A stretch of DNA of 64,000 bases from Streptomyces violaceusniger (GCA_005405945.1 BJHW01000001.1:2480001-2544000), one strand, 5' to 3'; shown: positions 20,375 to 30,119, numbered from the stretch's first letter. A program made the numbers and translations. Notes: generated by a model not told the origin, from the sequence alone.

Positions 20375-21232
20375 TCAGGTGGTGGCCAGCAGCAGATCTT
20401 CTCCGCTCGAGGGGCGGAGGCCGTCGGTGCGATCGGCGAAGTAGCGCGCGGCGAGCGAGCCTCCCGACACATGCCGGACGTCGTGGAAACCGGCTTCGCG
20501 GCCCAGTTCCAGCATCTCGTGCGGTTCGTAGAAGCTGATGAACGGCGTTCCGGACGCTCGGGCGCCCTCCTTGCTCGCCCGGAGGCCGGGGCGGTCGGCG
20601 GCGGCGAGGAGTTCGAGCGGCAGCAGGAAGGTCATGGCGAGCGTCGAGCCGGGTGCGAGCCCGGCGATCTGGCGCAGGGTGGCCGCGGTGGCGTCCTTGG
20701 TGAGGTACATGGTGACGCCGGTGGAGACGATGACCGCGGGTCGGCCGGCATCGAAGCCGGCGGCGGCCAGCTGCTTCAGCCAGTCTTCGCTCGCCTCGAA
20801 GTCGACCGGCACCAGGTGCAGCCAGTCGGGGACGCCGTAGCCGAGTTCGTCCAGGCGGTGGCGTTTCCAGGCCTGCGGGCCGGGCTGGTCGACCTCGAAG
20901 ACCCGTACCCGGGAGGCGGCCTCCGGCCTGCGCTGGGCGAAGGTGTCCAGCCCGGCTCCCAGGATGACGTACTGGGTGACGCCGTGATCGGCCCGCTCAT
21001 CGATCAGGTCCTCGATGAAACGAGCGCGGGCCACCATGGACGCCCGGAACCCTCTGGTGGCATCCGGGTCCATGTCGGGGCGGCGGCGCCAGTCAGCGCC
21101 GGGGTCCGCCAGCCGCAGGCCGATCTCGTCCTCGAACACATGCGGCGGCGGGTCGACCTGGACATGCATGGCCCGCCAGAGGGCGGTCCGCACGGCGGTG
21201 CTGTCCGGCGCCCCGGTCCGCTCGTCCACCAC
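20375..21232 (-). CDS. Class I SAM-dependent methyltransferase (leucine carboxyl methyltransferase-like)
   Basis: 285-residue methyltransferase of the PPM1/TIGR00027 family common in actinomycetes. Visible motifs are VTQYVILGAGLDTFAQR (SAM glycine loop), VRVFEVDQPGPQAWKR (acidic ribose-binding loop) and VIVSTGVTMYLT. Members methylate carboxylates or hydroxyls of small molecules; the substrate here is unknown. Start GTG 21232 has AAAGGGG upstream. Not clearly in an operon. Confidence 0.85.
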   Translation of the reverse strand: MVDERTGAPDSTAVRTALWRAMHVQVDPPPHVFEDEIGLRLADPGADWRRRPDMDPDATRGFRASMVARARFIEDLIDERADHGVTQYVILGAGLDTFAQRRPEAASRVRVFEVDQPGPQAWKRHRLDELGYGVPDWLHLVPVDFEASEDWLKQLAAAGFDAGRPAVIVSTGVTMYLTKDATAATLRQIAGLAPGSTLAMTFLLPLELLAAADRPGLRASKEGARASGTPFISFYEPHEMLELGREAGFHDVRHVSGGSLAARYFADRTDGLRPSSGEDLLLATT

Positions 21233-21253
21233 GGTGTTCCCCTTTCGTCGCGG

Positions 21254-21341
21254 TCAGCTCTTGGCGGGAGCCTGGAGGCTCCACAGGCGCCCGTCGGGGT
21301 CGCGGACGGTCATCTCCCTGGTCCCGTAATGGGTGTCACCG
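21254..21341 (-). pseudogene. C-terminal remnant of a VOC (glyoxalase-like) protein
   Basis: About 28 residues read GDTHYGTREMTVRDPDGRLW followed by SLQAP and a stop at 21254, the characteristic last beta-strand of vicinal-oxygen-chelate proteins. No N-terminal part precedes it in any frame, so this is a deletion scar rather than a sequencing break. Confidence 0.6.
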
Positions 21342-21382
21342 CGCGCCGGCCCCAGCCCGCCTCCCGGACGAGAGCAGGGGCC

Positions 21383-22054
21383 TCACACCGGCTTCCCCGC
21401 GCCGTTCGTCTCGTTCCCTCCGGACAGCAGGGTGTCCAGCATGTACTGGCGTGAGCGTTCGATGCCTTCGAGGACGACCCTCCTGATCTCCTCCTCCGAA
21501 CCGCTCCTGATCGTCTCGACCAACCGCCCGTGGTTGACGCTTGTGTAAGGGGGTCGGCCGAGTTCACCCCGGAGGTTGAGGAAGCGTTCGATCTCCTCGT
21601 GCAGCGTATTGATCATTGGGATCATCAGCGACACGCGCGCGACTTCGGCGATCGCCACATGCAGCAGCCGGTTCGCCTCGTTCAGGTCGGGACGTGAGGC
21701 GTTCGGCGCCACGGTCGCCGCGCTGAGTGCGTCCAGGCGGTCCAAATCCTCTGCGCCGGCTCGCTGTGAGGCGAGCACGGCCGCTTCCGGCTCGAGGAGC
21801 CGTCGCAGGCGATAGGTGTCCTGGAGGTCGCCGAGGTCCGTCGGCTTGACGAAGGTGCCGCGCCGCGGGACGACGACGACAAGGCCCTCCCTGCGCAGCG
21901 CGTTGATGGCCTCGCGCACCGGGGTCTTGCTCATTCCGTAGCGCTCGGCGAGCCACGCTTCGACGATGACGTCGCCGGGGCGGAGGCGGCATCGGATGAT
22001 GTCGCGCTTGAGGGACGCGTACGCCTGCTGCGCCATCGACGATCCCGAACTCAC
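21383..22054 (-). CDS. GntR/FCD family regulator of the AbgT-opine dehydrogenase operon
   Basis: 223-residue FadR-subfamily regulator. The winged helix-turn-helix includes EAWLAERYGMSKTPVREAI and the FCD ligand domain follows (LRRLLEPEAAVLAS; HVAIAEVARV). GTG 22054 or the in-frame ATG six codons later may start. It is divergent from the transporter gene at 22275, and a perfect palindrome lies between them. FCD regulators usually bind small organic acids; here the ligand is probably the transported substrate or its product. Confidence 0.9.
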   Translation of the reverse strand: MSSGSSMAQQAYASLKRDIIRCRLRPGDVIVEAWLAERYGMSKTPVREAINALRREGLVVVVPRRGTFVKPTDLGDLQDTYRLRRLLEPEAAVLASQRAGAEDLDRLDALSAATVAPNASRPDLNEANRLLHVAIAEVARVSLMIPMINTLHEEIERFLNLRGELGRPPYTSVNHGRLVETIRSGSEEEIRRVVLEGIERSRQYMLDTLLSGGNETNGAGKPV

Positions 22055-22123
22055 AGCACAGCTCCCCTTCGAGCACCCGCGTGGCGGCCCTCGTCATCCG
22101 GCGCCCACCTGCGCGAAGACCTG

Positions 22124-22172
22124 TTGACAACTACCTTCCCGAGCGTATCATCCCTGTGAAATATCACAGGGA
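22124..22172 (+). promoter_or_regulatory. Near-consensus promoter with overlapping palindromic operator
   Basis: TTGACA (22124-22129) and TATCAT (22146-22151), 16 bases apart, form a housekeeping-type promoter facing the AbgT gene. The last T of the -10 begins TCCCTGTG-N6-CACAGGGA (22151-22172), a perfect 8-base-arm inverted repeat. A repressor bound there would cover the start of transcription. The adjacent GntR/FCD protein is the natural candidate. Confidence 0.75.
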
Positions 22173-22274
22173 TTGCACGAGCCCGGTGGGAAGACCGACT
22201 CGTGCCGAACGGAAGCGGAACCCTCCCCGCGGTCACCCAGAGCCGCGTTCACCGCCGACCCGATAAGGCCCCAG

Positions 22275-23881
22275 ATGACGCAACTTCGCAGCAGCAGTCC
22301 AACCGTGGATGGCCCCATGAACCGGTTGTTCCGGGCTCTCAGCGCCTTGGAACGCGCGGGAAACAGGCTTCCCCATCCGTTCTGGCTGTTCTGGATCTTC
22401 GTGGCACTGCTCGGTGTGCTCAGTGCCGTGCTGGCCGGCGCGGGCGTGTCCGTCACACTGCCCTCAACAGGTGACTCCGTCGCGGTCAAGAGCCTGCTCT
22501 CGCTTCAGGGAGCCAAGTTCGCCGCGGAGTCCGCGCTGGACAACTTCGCCGGGTTCGCGCCGCTGTCGGTCGTGGTCGTGGTTCTTCTCGGCGTCAGCGT
22601 CACCGAGAAGAGCGGCCTTCTCACCGCGCTGCTTCGCGTCACGATCGGCCGTCTGCCCGTGCGGTGGCTGACCTTCTCCATCGCGTTCGGCTCCATGATC
22701 GCGCACGTCATGAGCGACTCGGCCTACATCGTGATGATCCCGCTGGGAGCGCTGGCCTTCCGGACCGTGGGCCGCAGCCCGGTGCTCGGCCTGATGGTCG
22801 CCTACGCGTCGACGGCCATCGGCTTCAACGCCAGCCCGCTGGTGACGCCGGCCGACGCGGTCAGGTCGTCCCTGGCGGCCGAGGCCGCACACACCGTCGA
22901 TCCGGACTATGTCATCACTCCGGTGGCCACCTACTTCTTCACCGCGGTCTCCTCGGTGTTCCTCGCCGCCGTCATCGCCCTCACGGTCGACCGCGTCCTG
23001 GCCCGACGGCCCGAGTTCGTCACCACACCCGAGGACGACGCGGCCGCCGACAGGCTCTTCAACACCACCGCCCACGGCGAGGCGCCCCAGCACGGCGGCC
23101 CGGCCGGCGAGGTCCCCTCCTCCTTCACGTTGAGCGCCGTCGAGAAACGCGCCATGAGGCTGTCCGGCGCGGTGCTCGTGCTCTACGTCCTGGCGGTGTC
23201 AGCGCTCCTGCTGCCGGGATCCCCGTTCCGCGGCGAGGGCGGCAGCATCGTCCAGTCCGTGGTCGTGGTGAACATCGCCGTGTTCATCTCGCTGCTGTTC
23301 GCGATCCTCGGCATCGTCTACGGCAGGCAGGTGGGCACGATCCCCTCTCTGTCGGCCGTCCCCTCCGCCATGGCCGACGGGGTGAGGTCCTTCGTCCCCG
23401 TGATCGTGCTGTTCTTCGTGGTCGCGCAGTTCCTCGCGTACTTCACCTGGACCGGCATCAGCAATGTGATCACCGTTGAGGGCGCCCGGCTCCTGAAGTC
23501 CCTGGACGCGCCCCACCTCATCATCCTGCTCGTGATCATCCTGGCCATCAGCGGACTGAACATCATCATCAGCAGCGGTTCGGCGATGTGGTCCATCCTC
23601 GCCCCCGTCGTGGTCCCCCTGGCGATGTACATCGGGCTCTCCCCCAGGCGGCGATGGTCTCCTTCATGATCGGGGACTCGGTCACCAACACCACGCCCAT
23701 GAACGCGTACTTCGTCCTGGCCCTGGGATTCCTCCAGCAGTTCCGGAAGGGTGCGGGCATCGGAACCATGCTGTCCTTCACGGTTCCCGTGGCCCTCGCC
23801 GTACTCGTCTCGTGGTCGTCCTTCTTCGCCCTCTGGTACGCCCTGGGAATCCCGCTCGGCCCAGGGGTGCCCGTCAGATGA
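22275..23881 (+). CDS. AbgT-family transporter (one frameshift)
   Basis: Membrane antiporter/importer of the p-aminobenzoyl-glutamate transporter family. It starts with RLPHPFWLFWIFVALLGVLS and contains GLNIIISSGSAMWSILAPVVV; reading stops at 23669, but one frame over (break near 23643, C run) it continues QAAMVSFMIGDSVTNTTPMN and two more helices to 23881. The corrected length, about 535 residues, is normal. ATG 22275 is favoured; ATG 22317 is possible. It is followed 85 bases later by the opine-dehydrogenase-like gene, forming a GntR-controlled pair. Confidence 0.87.
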
Positions 23882-23966
23882 CGCCACCACCACACCAGCG
23901 CCTCACACCGCTCGGCACCGCCGAGCCCACTCCCCCACCACTTCGGATACGGAAGAGTCACTCACC

Positions 23967-25046
23967 ATGGGCAGCATCGCCATCATCGGCGCAGGCAACG
24001 TCGGCCAGGCCATCGCCGGCCACATGTCCTTCAAGGGACACGACGTACGGATCTTCGACAGGTGGGGCCGCGATCTTGAACCGATCAAGGCCAACGACGG
24101 CATCGACATGACCGGAGACGTGGCGGGCCACGGCACACCCTCGGTGCTGACGACCGACCTCGGGCAAGCCGTCAGCGGCGCCGAGGTGGTCATCGTCGCC
24201 GCGCCCGCCTTCGCGCACGCCTACCTGTCCCAGGAACTCGCGTCCGTCCTCGCGCCGGACCAACTCGTCCTGTTCCAGCCGGGCGTGCTCGGCAGCGGCG
24301 TCGAGCTCGCGCGCATGTTCGCGCTCGCCGATCGGCGGCCCTGCCTCATCGCGGAGACGCCGACCAGTCTCTACACATGCCGGCTGCGCCGCCCCGGGCA
24401 CGTCTACATCGGGGCGATCAAGCACGCCGTCCCACTGGCCGCCGTACCCAGCGCGGACACGCCCCGGGCCCTCGACATCCTGCGGACGTACTTCGGTGAC
24501 CGGTACGTGCCGGGCGAGGACACGCTGACCGTCGGGCTCAACAACTGCAACCCCATCTACCACGTTCCGCCGGCGGTGCTGAACTTCAAGACGGTCGAGG
24601 ACGCCGACCGCCACCCGCTGCACAGCCTGGTGACACCGCGCATCGCCGAGGTCATCGACGCCCTCGACCGCGAACGCCTCGCCCTGGCGGACGCCCTCGG
24701 AGTGAAGGCGGCCAGCTTCTGGGACTTCCTCAACACCGCCTACGAGGTGACCGAGGGCAGCTTCGTCGAGCGCATCGTGCAGGGCTACGGCCGTCAGGGT
24801 TTCCCCGAACCCGACTCGGTCAAGCACCGGTACTTCACCGAGGACATCCCCTTCGGACTGGTCACCTGGAGTTCACTGGCCGCGCAGATCGGGCTCTCCC
24901 TGCCCCTGACCGACTCGTTCGTCGCCCTGGGCACGGCCCTGTGCGGACAGGACTTCGTGGCCGGCGGGCGCACAGCGCGGACGCTGGGCCTGCTCGGCTC
25001 CGACGTCGACGGCATCCGCGCCGCGTTCGTCGACGGCGCGGTGTAG
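23967..25046 (+). CDS. NAD(P)-dependent octopine/opine dehydrogenase-like protein
   Basis: 359-residue oxidoreductase with an N-terminal Rossmann fold (IIGAGNVGQAIAGH at 5-18) and a C-terminal octopine/nopaline dehydrogenase domain (NCNPIYHVPPAVLN, with the His typical of the active site). Family enzymes interconvert N-(carboxyalkyl) amino acids with a keto acid plus amino acid. With an AbgT-type importer before it, it may oxidise an imported opine-like compound. Ribosome binding site GGAAGAG precedes the ATG. A terminator hairpin follows at 25137. Confidence 0.85.
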   Translation: MGSIAIIGAGNVGQAIAGHMSFKGHDVRIFDRWGRDLEPIKANDGIDMTGDVAGHGTPSVLTTDLGQAVSGAEVVIVAAPAFAHAYLSQELASVLAPDQLVLFQPGVLGSGVELARMFALADRRPCLIAETPTSLYTCRLRRPGHVYIGAIKHAVPLAAVPSADTPRALDILRTYFGDRYVPGEDTLTVGLNNCNPIYHVPPAVLNFKTVEDADRHPLHSLVTPRIAEVIDALDRERLALADALGVKAASFWDFLNTAYEVTEGSFVERIVQGYGRQGFPEPDSVKHRYFTEDIPFGLVTWSSLAAQIGLSLPLTDSFVALGTALCGQDFVAGGRTARTLGLLGSDVDGIRAAFVDGAV

Positions 25047-25136
25047 CCGCGCGCCACAAGCCGTAATCCGCCGCCACAAGCGGGAGTCCGCCGCCGCACG
25101 CCGGAATCGCCCGCCGCGCGAGCCGCCCGGCCCGCT

Positions 25137-25165
25137 GCCCCAGAAGGCGCGATGCCTTCTGGGGC
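25137..25165 (+). terminator. Perfect 12-bp hairpin terminator
   Basis: Arms GCCCCAGAAGGC and GCCTTCTGGGGC pair perfectly around a five-base loop, 90 bases after the opine dehydrogenase stop. It is followed by the dispersed palindrome at 25183, so this convergent boundary carries two stem-loops in a row. Confidence 0.8.
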
Positions 25166-25182
25166 CGGGGGGAAAGCGGCTG

Positions 25183-25218
25183 GGGTCCTTCCTCCACGGA
25201 GATCCGTCAGAAGGACCC
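25183..25218. repeat. Dispersed intergenic palindrome, copy A (short form)
   Basis: GGGTCCTT pairs with AAGGACCC, and the inner ACGGA-GA-TCCGT forms a second stem. The right half (GGAGATCCGTCAGAAGG) is the same as in copies at about 44694-44721 and 62808-62834. It lies 19 bases beyond the stop of the minus-strand M24 gene. The left arm is shorter than in the other copies. Confidence 0.7.
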
Positions 25219-25237
25219 TCAAGGCGGTACGGGAGGG

Positions 25238-26353
25238 TCACGGCAGCACGACCAGTTCACGGCTGGTGCGGTTGAGCCGTTCACCGCCGTCGTCGGTGCA
25301 GACGACGATGTCCTCGATCCGGGCCCCGAACCGGTCGGGAAGATAGATGCCCGGCTCGACGGAGAAGGCCATGCCGGGCTCCAGCGGCAGGGCGGAGCCC
25401 GCCACGATGTAGGGCTCCTCGTGGGTTTCCAGCCCGATGCCATGGCCGGTCCGGTGGATGAAGTGCGGTCCGAAGCCCGCGTCCGTGATGACGTCCCGGC
25501 CGATCGCGTCCAACTGCTCGGCGGTGATACCGGGCCGTACCGCGTCGGTCTGGGCACGCTGGGCGGTCAACAGCACCTCATACAGCCGTCGGTACTCCGC
25601 CGGCGGCTCGCCGACGACGTAATCGCGGGTGGAGTCGGAGCAGTAGCCGTCTTCGGTGGTCCCCCCGATGTCGACCACCACGGGGTCACCGGGCCGGATC
25701 ACCCGGTCGGACAGCTCATGGTGGGGACTGGCGCCATGGGGTCCGGAGCCGACGATGACGAAGTCGGCCCGCACATGGCCTTCGGCCACCATGGCGTCCG
25801 CGATGTCCCGGCCGACCTCGCGTTCGGTGCGCCCGGCGCGCAGCCACTCGCCCATGCGGGCGTGCACCCGGTCGATGGCCGCCCCCGCCCGGCGCAGCGC
25901 CTCGACCTCGGCCTCGGTCTTGCGGATCCGCAGCCGGCCGAGCACCTCTCCGGCGAGTGCCTGGTCGGCGTGGGGCAGCGCCTCGCGGAAGGCGACGACC
26001 TTCTCGGCCCACATGTGGTTGTCGACGCCGACCCGGGCCATACCGGCGGGCAGCCTGGCCGCGACGAGGGCGTACGGGTCCTCGGTCTCGGCCCATCCGG
26101 TGATCTCGATGCCGAGGTTCCCGGCCGGGGACGCGAGCGCGGCGGGCCGCTCCAACTCCGGGACCAGGAGGAAGGGGTCGCCGTCCACGGGGAGCACGAG
26201 ACAGGTGAGCCGCTCCAGGGGAAGGGCCTGATAACCCGTCAGATAGCGCAGATCGGCGCCGGGGCTGATCAGCAGCGCGCCCAGGCCCGCGTCGGCAGCG
26301 GCCTCCCGGGCGCGCTCCAGACGGTCGGCGGGGTAGAGATCGGTGGGGATCAC
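25238..26353 (-). CDS. M24 family Xaa-Pro peptidase (prolidase-like)
   Basis: Cytoplasmic metallopeptidase with creatinase N-domain then a pita-bread catalytic domain. The five metal ligands are visible: two Asp in VVVDIGGTTEDGYCSDSTRD, His in HRTGHGIGLETHEEP, Glu in EPGMAFSVEPGIY and Glu in GARIEDIVVC. GTG 26353 with GGAG upstream gives 371 residues; longer upstream extension is unlike the family. It could cleave Xaa-Pro dipeptides or be a dedicated catabolic hydrolase; its convergent position to the opine dehydrogenase does not prove a link. Confidence 0.9.
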   Translation of the reverse strand: MIPTDLYPADRLERAREAAADAGLGALLISPGADLRYLTGYQALPLERLTCLVLPVDGDPFLLVPELERPAALASPAGNLGIEITGWAETEDPYALVAARLPAGMARVGVDNHMWAEKVVAFREALPHADQALAGEVLGRLRIRKTEAEVEALRRAGAAIDRVHARMGEWLRAGRTEREVGRDIADAMVAEGHVRADFVIVGSGPHGASPHHELSDRVIRPGDPVVVDIGGTTEDGYCSDSTRDYVVGEPPAEYRRLYEVLLTAQRAQTDAVRPGITAEQLDAIGRDVITDAGFGPHFIHRTGHGIGLETHEEPYIVAGSALPLEPGMAFSVEPGIYLPDRFGARIEDIVVCTDDGGERLNRTSRELVVLP

Positions 26354-26580
26354 GGGGAGTTCTCCATCCTGGTGTCGGACCGGGCTGAGGCAGCAGCCCG
26401 GTCCATCCTCCACCGGCCGGGCCCCTTCAGCGTCGTCCCGTCTCTCGGCACCCAAGCCGTTGACGTACATAGCCCGGCAGCCGGGTGTGCCCGGGCACCG
26501 GCACGGCCCTGGCCCGTAACCCGTCCACTGGCGCCATCGACGGCGGAAGCGGGCGGCGGCCGGTTCCGTACTCTGGCGGC

Positions 26581-27474
26581 ATGCGCATGCGCCCCACATT
26601 GAGCTGGACCCCCGCCGAGGACCTGCCGCCGGGCAGTACGGATCCGGAACCGGTCGCCGACGCGCTGAGCACCGGCGGTGTGCTGGTGCTCAGCGGGGCG
26701 GGCATCTCCACGGAGTCGGGCATCCCCGACTACCGGGGCGTGGGCGGGAGCCTGAGCCGGCACACCCCGATGACCTACCAGGACTTCACGGCCGACGCCC
26801 GGGCCCGGCGCCGGTACTGGGCCCGCAGCCACCTCGGCTGGCGCACCTTCGGCCGCGCCCGTCCGAACGCCGGGCACCGGGCCGTGGCCGCGTTCGCGCG
26901 GCACGGCCTGCTCTCGGGTGTGATCACCCAGAACGTCGACGGCCTGCACCAGGCGGCCGGCAGCGAGGGCGTCGTGGAACTCCACGGAAGCCTGGACCGG
27001 GTCGTCTGCCTCTCCTGCGGCACCTTCAGCCCGCGCCGCGAACTCGCCCGGCGGCTGGAGGAGGCCAACGCGGGCTTCGAGCCGGTGGCCGCCGGAATCA
27101 ACCCGGACGGTGACGCCGACCTCACCGACGAGCAGGTCGGGGACTTCCGCGTGGTGCCCTGTACGGTCTGCGGCGGCATCCTCAAGCCGGACGTGGTGTT
27201 CTTCGGCGAAGCCGTTCCGCCACGGCGGGTCGAGCACTGCCGCGAGCTGGTCCGCGAGGCGGCCTCGCTGCTGGTCCTGGGATCCTCACTGACGGTGATG
27301 TCCGGGCTCAGGTTCGTCCGCCAGGCGGCCCGGGCCGGGAAGCCGGTGCTGATCGTCAACCTGGACCCGACCCGGGGCGACCGGCACGCCGCCACCCGGG
27401 TCGCACTCCCGCTGGGAACGGCCCTCACCACCGTGGCCGACCGACTGGGCATCCCGGTGTCGGCACAGGCGTGA
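26581..27474 (+). CDS. Sir2-family NAD-dependent protein deacylase
   Basis: 297-residue sirtuin. Seen: NAD site LSGAGISTESGIPDYRG (about 38-53), TQNVDGLHQAAG, catalytic His in VELHGS, two zinc CxxC pairs (CLSCG and CTVCG) and GSSLTVMSG. It removes acyl groups from protein lysines using NAD. ATG 26581 lies close to the divergent M24 gene. A BioF remnant follows immediately. Confidence 0.93.
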   Translation: MRMRPTLSWTPAEDLPPGSTDPEPVADALSTGGVLVLSGAGISTESGIPDYRGVGGSLSRHTPMTYQDFTADARARRRYWARSHLGWRTFGRARPNAGHRAVAAFARHGLLSGVITQNVDGLHQAAGSEGVVELHGSLDRVVCLSCGTFSPRRELARRLEEANAGFEPVAAGINPDGDADLTDEQVGDFRVVPCTVCGGILKPDVVFFGEAVPPRRVEHCRELVREAASLLVLGSSLTVMSGLRFVRQAARAGKPVLIVNLDPTRGDRHAATRVALPLGTALTTVADRLGIPVSAQA

Positions 27475-27479
27475 CGGAC

Positions 27480-27847
27480 GCGCCCCGGCGAGCGTGGGCG
27501 CGGCCCTGGGCGCGCCGCGGCTGTTGCGTGAGGAGCCGGAGCGCGCCGCACGCGCCCGGGAGGTGGACCGGCGGCTGTCGACGGGCCTGGCGGCCGCCGG
27601 TCTGGAGGCGAGCGTGCCGGACGCCGCCGTGGTGTCCGTCCGCGCGCCCTCGCCGGAAGCGGCCGTGGCATGGGCGCGAGCGTGCCGGGAGGCAGGCGTG
27701 GCGGTGGGCTGCTTCCGGCCGCCGTCCACGCCCGACCGCCACTCCCGGCTACGACTCACCGCACGCGGTGACCTCGCCGACGACCAGATCGAACAAGCCG
27801 TGACGGTGGTCGCCCGTTGGGCCCCGTACAGCGGCACGGACGCCTGA
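27480..27847 (+). pseudogene. C-terminal remnant of 8-amino-7-oxononanoate synthase (BioF-like)
   Basis: About 110 residues match the C-terminal domain of BioF/AONS aminotransferases: REEPERAARAREVDRRLSTG, GVAVGCFRPPSTPD and HSRLRLTARGDLADD. The PLP-binding lysine and all of the large domain are missing upstream, where the sirtuin gene begins, so a deletion removed about 270 residues. It cannot be functional alone. Confidence 0.75.
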
Positions 27848-27867
27848 CTCACCGACGCCGTCGGTCA

Positions 27868-28614
27868 TCACGGGCCGCCCAGCGGCTCGGGTGGGTCGAG
27901 CCGGTAGCCGTGTCCGCGCAGAGTGGTGAGGGCGGGGAGGGCGACGGGCGCGGGCGCGTCGGACGCCGCCGCCCGCAGCCGTCGGCGCAGGGAGGACATG
28001 GTGACGTCCAACGTCTTGGTCGGCCCGAACCAGTTCTCGTCCCACACCTCCGCCATGAGCACTTCGCGGGAGACCGCCTCCTCCGGATGGCGGACCAGGA
28101 CGGTGAGGAGTTCGAACTCCTTGGGGCGCAGTTCGACCTCCCGGTCGCCGAGGCGGCAGCGGCGCGCCGCGATGTCCACGGTGAGGTCGCCGATGCGGAC
28201 CAGTCCGTCCGGTCCCGCCGGGGCGGGCGGGCGACGGCGGAGATGGGCGCGGAGGCGGGCGAGCAGCACGGTCATGCTGAAGGGTTTGGCCAGGTAGTCG
28301 TCGGCACCCGCGTCCAGGCCCACGATGACGTCGATCTCGTCGCTGCGGGCGGTCAGGATGAGGATGAGGACGTCGGGATGCCCGTTGCGCAGCTGCCGGG
28401 CCACGTCGATGCCGTCCATGTCGGGGAGGCCGAGGTCGAGGAGGACGACGTCGATGGGACCCCGGTCGGCCTCGGCCAGCCCTGAACCGCCGGTCCGGAC
28501 CCGGGTCACGGCGTAGCCGTGGGATCGCAGACCAGCTTCCACATGCCGCCCGATGACCTCGTCGTCCTCGATGAACAGGACGGACACCGGGTCCTTGGCC
28601 CCTGTCGTCCACAT
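27868..28614 (-). CDS. OmpR-family response regulator
   Basis: 248 residues: receiver domain with phospho-acceptor D60 in VVLLDLGLPDMDG, TAR and AKPF motifs, then a winged-helix DNA-binding domain (LRPKEFELLTVLVRHPEEAVSRE; HGYRLDPP). It is divergent from the sensor kinase at 28775, an arrangement typical of a self-contained two-component system. The signal is unknown. Confidence 0.92.
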   Translation of the reverse strand: MWTTGAKDPVSVLFIEDDEVIGRHVEAGLRSHGYAVTRVRTGGSGLAEADRGPIDVVLLDLGLPDMDGIDVARQLRNGHPDVLILILTARSDEIDVIVGLDAGADDYLAKPFSMTVLLARLRAHLRRRPPAPAGPDGLVRIGDLTVDIAARRCRLGDREVELRPKEFELLTVLVRHPEEAVSREVLMAEVWDENWFGPTKTLDVTMSSLRRRLRAAASDAPAPVALPALTTLRGHGYRLDPPEPLGGP

Positions 28615-28774
28615 GCCCCGAAGCGTAGAGCGGGTGACCGCCCGGGGCGCGCGGACGGTCCGCTGTCAGAGTTCCCGCGCCGCCGCTCGGACGGGCCGCT
28701 CGGACGGCGGTGAAACCGGACGGCGGCGTCGCCGCCTCGGCCCCAGCGGGCGGGCCCGCGTTCATGATGGGCGC

Positions 28775-30079
28775 ATGAGACAGCGCGTGATGCGGGTGGC
28801 CGTGATAGCGGTGCTGGTGGCACTGATCCTGCTGGCCACGCCGCTGGCGCTCGGGATCCAGACGGCCTTCTTCGCGGACGAGCGGGATGAGCTGGAGCGC
28901 GCGGCCCTGGCGGCCGCGGTCCATGTACCCCCGTTCGTGGTGGGCGGCCACGTGGAACTGCCGGCCCATCAGCGGGGCATCGACGTCGGGGCGTATGACC
29001 TGTCCGGACGGCTGCGCGACGGCAGCGGCCCCGGGAAGGCGGACGCGATCACCCGGGAGGCCCAGAAGGGGGTCCTGGTCCGGGGGCGCGGCGACCACCA
29101 GCTCGTGGTGGCCGTCCCCCTGTCCACCGGGAAACAGGTGATCGGCACGGTCCGCGCGTCGTCCGGCACCGCGGGGGTATGGCGCCGCATCGTCCTGGCC
29201 TGGCTGGGTCTGGCCGGTCTCGCACTGGTGGCGCTGGCCACGGCCGTCGTGGTGGCACGCCGCCAGGCGCGCACGCTCAGCGCGCCCCTGGAGGCGCTGT
29301 CGGCGAAGGCCGGAGCGGTGGCGGGCGGGGACCTGACCGCACGCGCCGAAGGCAGCGCGATCGCCGAGATCGACCAGGTGGCGCGCACCCAGAACACCAT
29401 GGTCGAGCATCTGACCAGGTGGCTCGAGCACGAGCGCCACTTCACCTCCAACGCCTCCCACCAGCTGCGCACCCCGCTGGCGGGTCTGCAGCTCGGTCTG
29501 GAGGCAGCCGCCGCAGGCCCCGACGCGGACCAGCGAGCGGCGGTGACGGAGGCCCTGGAACAGGCCCGGCACCTTCAGCGGACCGTGGACGAGGTGCTCC
29601 GGCTGGCCAGGGCGACGCCGGGCCCCGGTGTGCCCATGACCGCGCGGCCCGCCGCCGAGGTGGTCGAGGGGGTGGAGCGCCGCTGGCACGGTGCGTTCGC
29701 CGCCGAGGGCCGACGTCTGGACCTCGACGCGGAGCCGGAGGGCGAGGGTCTTCGGATCCCCGACCGCACCGCCGAACAGATCCTGGACGTCCTGCTGGAC
29801 AACGCCCTGCGACACGGCCGCGGCGCCGTCCGGATCACGGTGCGCGAGACGGGTGACGTGACCGCCGTCGACGTGTCCGACGAGGGCTCGCCACCACTCG
29901 ACCAGCGGACCCTCTTCCGGCGGGGGGCGACGACGTCCCCCGCCGGACGAGGCATCGGACTGACATTGGCCCGGGAGCTGGCCGAGACGGCCGGGGGCCG
30001 GCTCACCCTGGCCCGGTCGAGGCCCACCACCTTCACCCTGCTGCTGCCGGCCGCGGAGCCACCGCCGTCCCACGGGTGA
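28775..30079 (+). CDS. Sensor histidine kinase
   Basis: 434 residues: helix 1 at about 7-28, a short extracytoplasmic domain, helix 2 at about 135-155 (WLGLAGLALVALATAVVV), HAMP, H-box SNASHQLRTPLAG (His about 229), N-box LLDNALRHGRG and G-box GRGIGLTLARE. No internal frameshift. ATG 28775 is chosen because the first helix starts there. Partner of the divergent regulator at 27868. A small AT-rich hairpin (CGGCA/TGCCG around T5) lies about 85 bases downstream. Confidence 0.92.
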   Translation: MRQRVMRVAVIAVLVALILLATPLALGIQTAFFADERDELERAALAAAVHVPPFVVGGHVELPAHQRGIDVGAYDLSGRLRDGSGPGKADAITREAQKGVLVRGRGDHQLVVAVPLSTGKQVIGTVRASSGTAGVWRRIVLAWLGLAGLALVALATAVVVARRQARTLSAPLEALSAKAGAVAGGDLTARAEGSAIAEIDQVARTQNTMVEHLTRWLEHERHFTSNASHQLRTPLAGLQLGLEAAAAGPDADQRAAVTEALEQARHLQRTVDEVLRLARATPGPGVPMTARPAAEVVEGVERRWHGAFAAEGRRLDLDAEPEGEGLRIPDRTAEQILDVLLDNALRHGRGAVRITVRETGDVTAVDVSDEGSPPLDQRTLFRRGATTSPAGRGIGLTLARELAETAGGRLTLARSRPTTFTLLLPAAEPPPSHG

Positions 30080-30119
30080 GGCGCGCGGCGCACCCGCCTG
30101 CTGAACACGGAGCGTCGAT

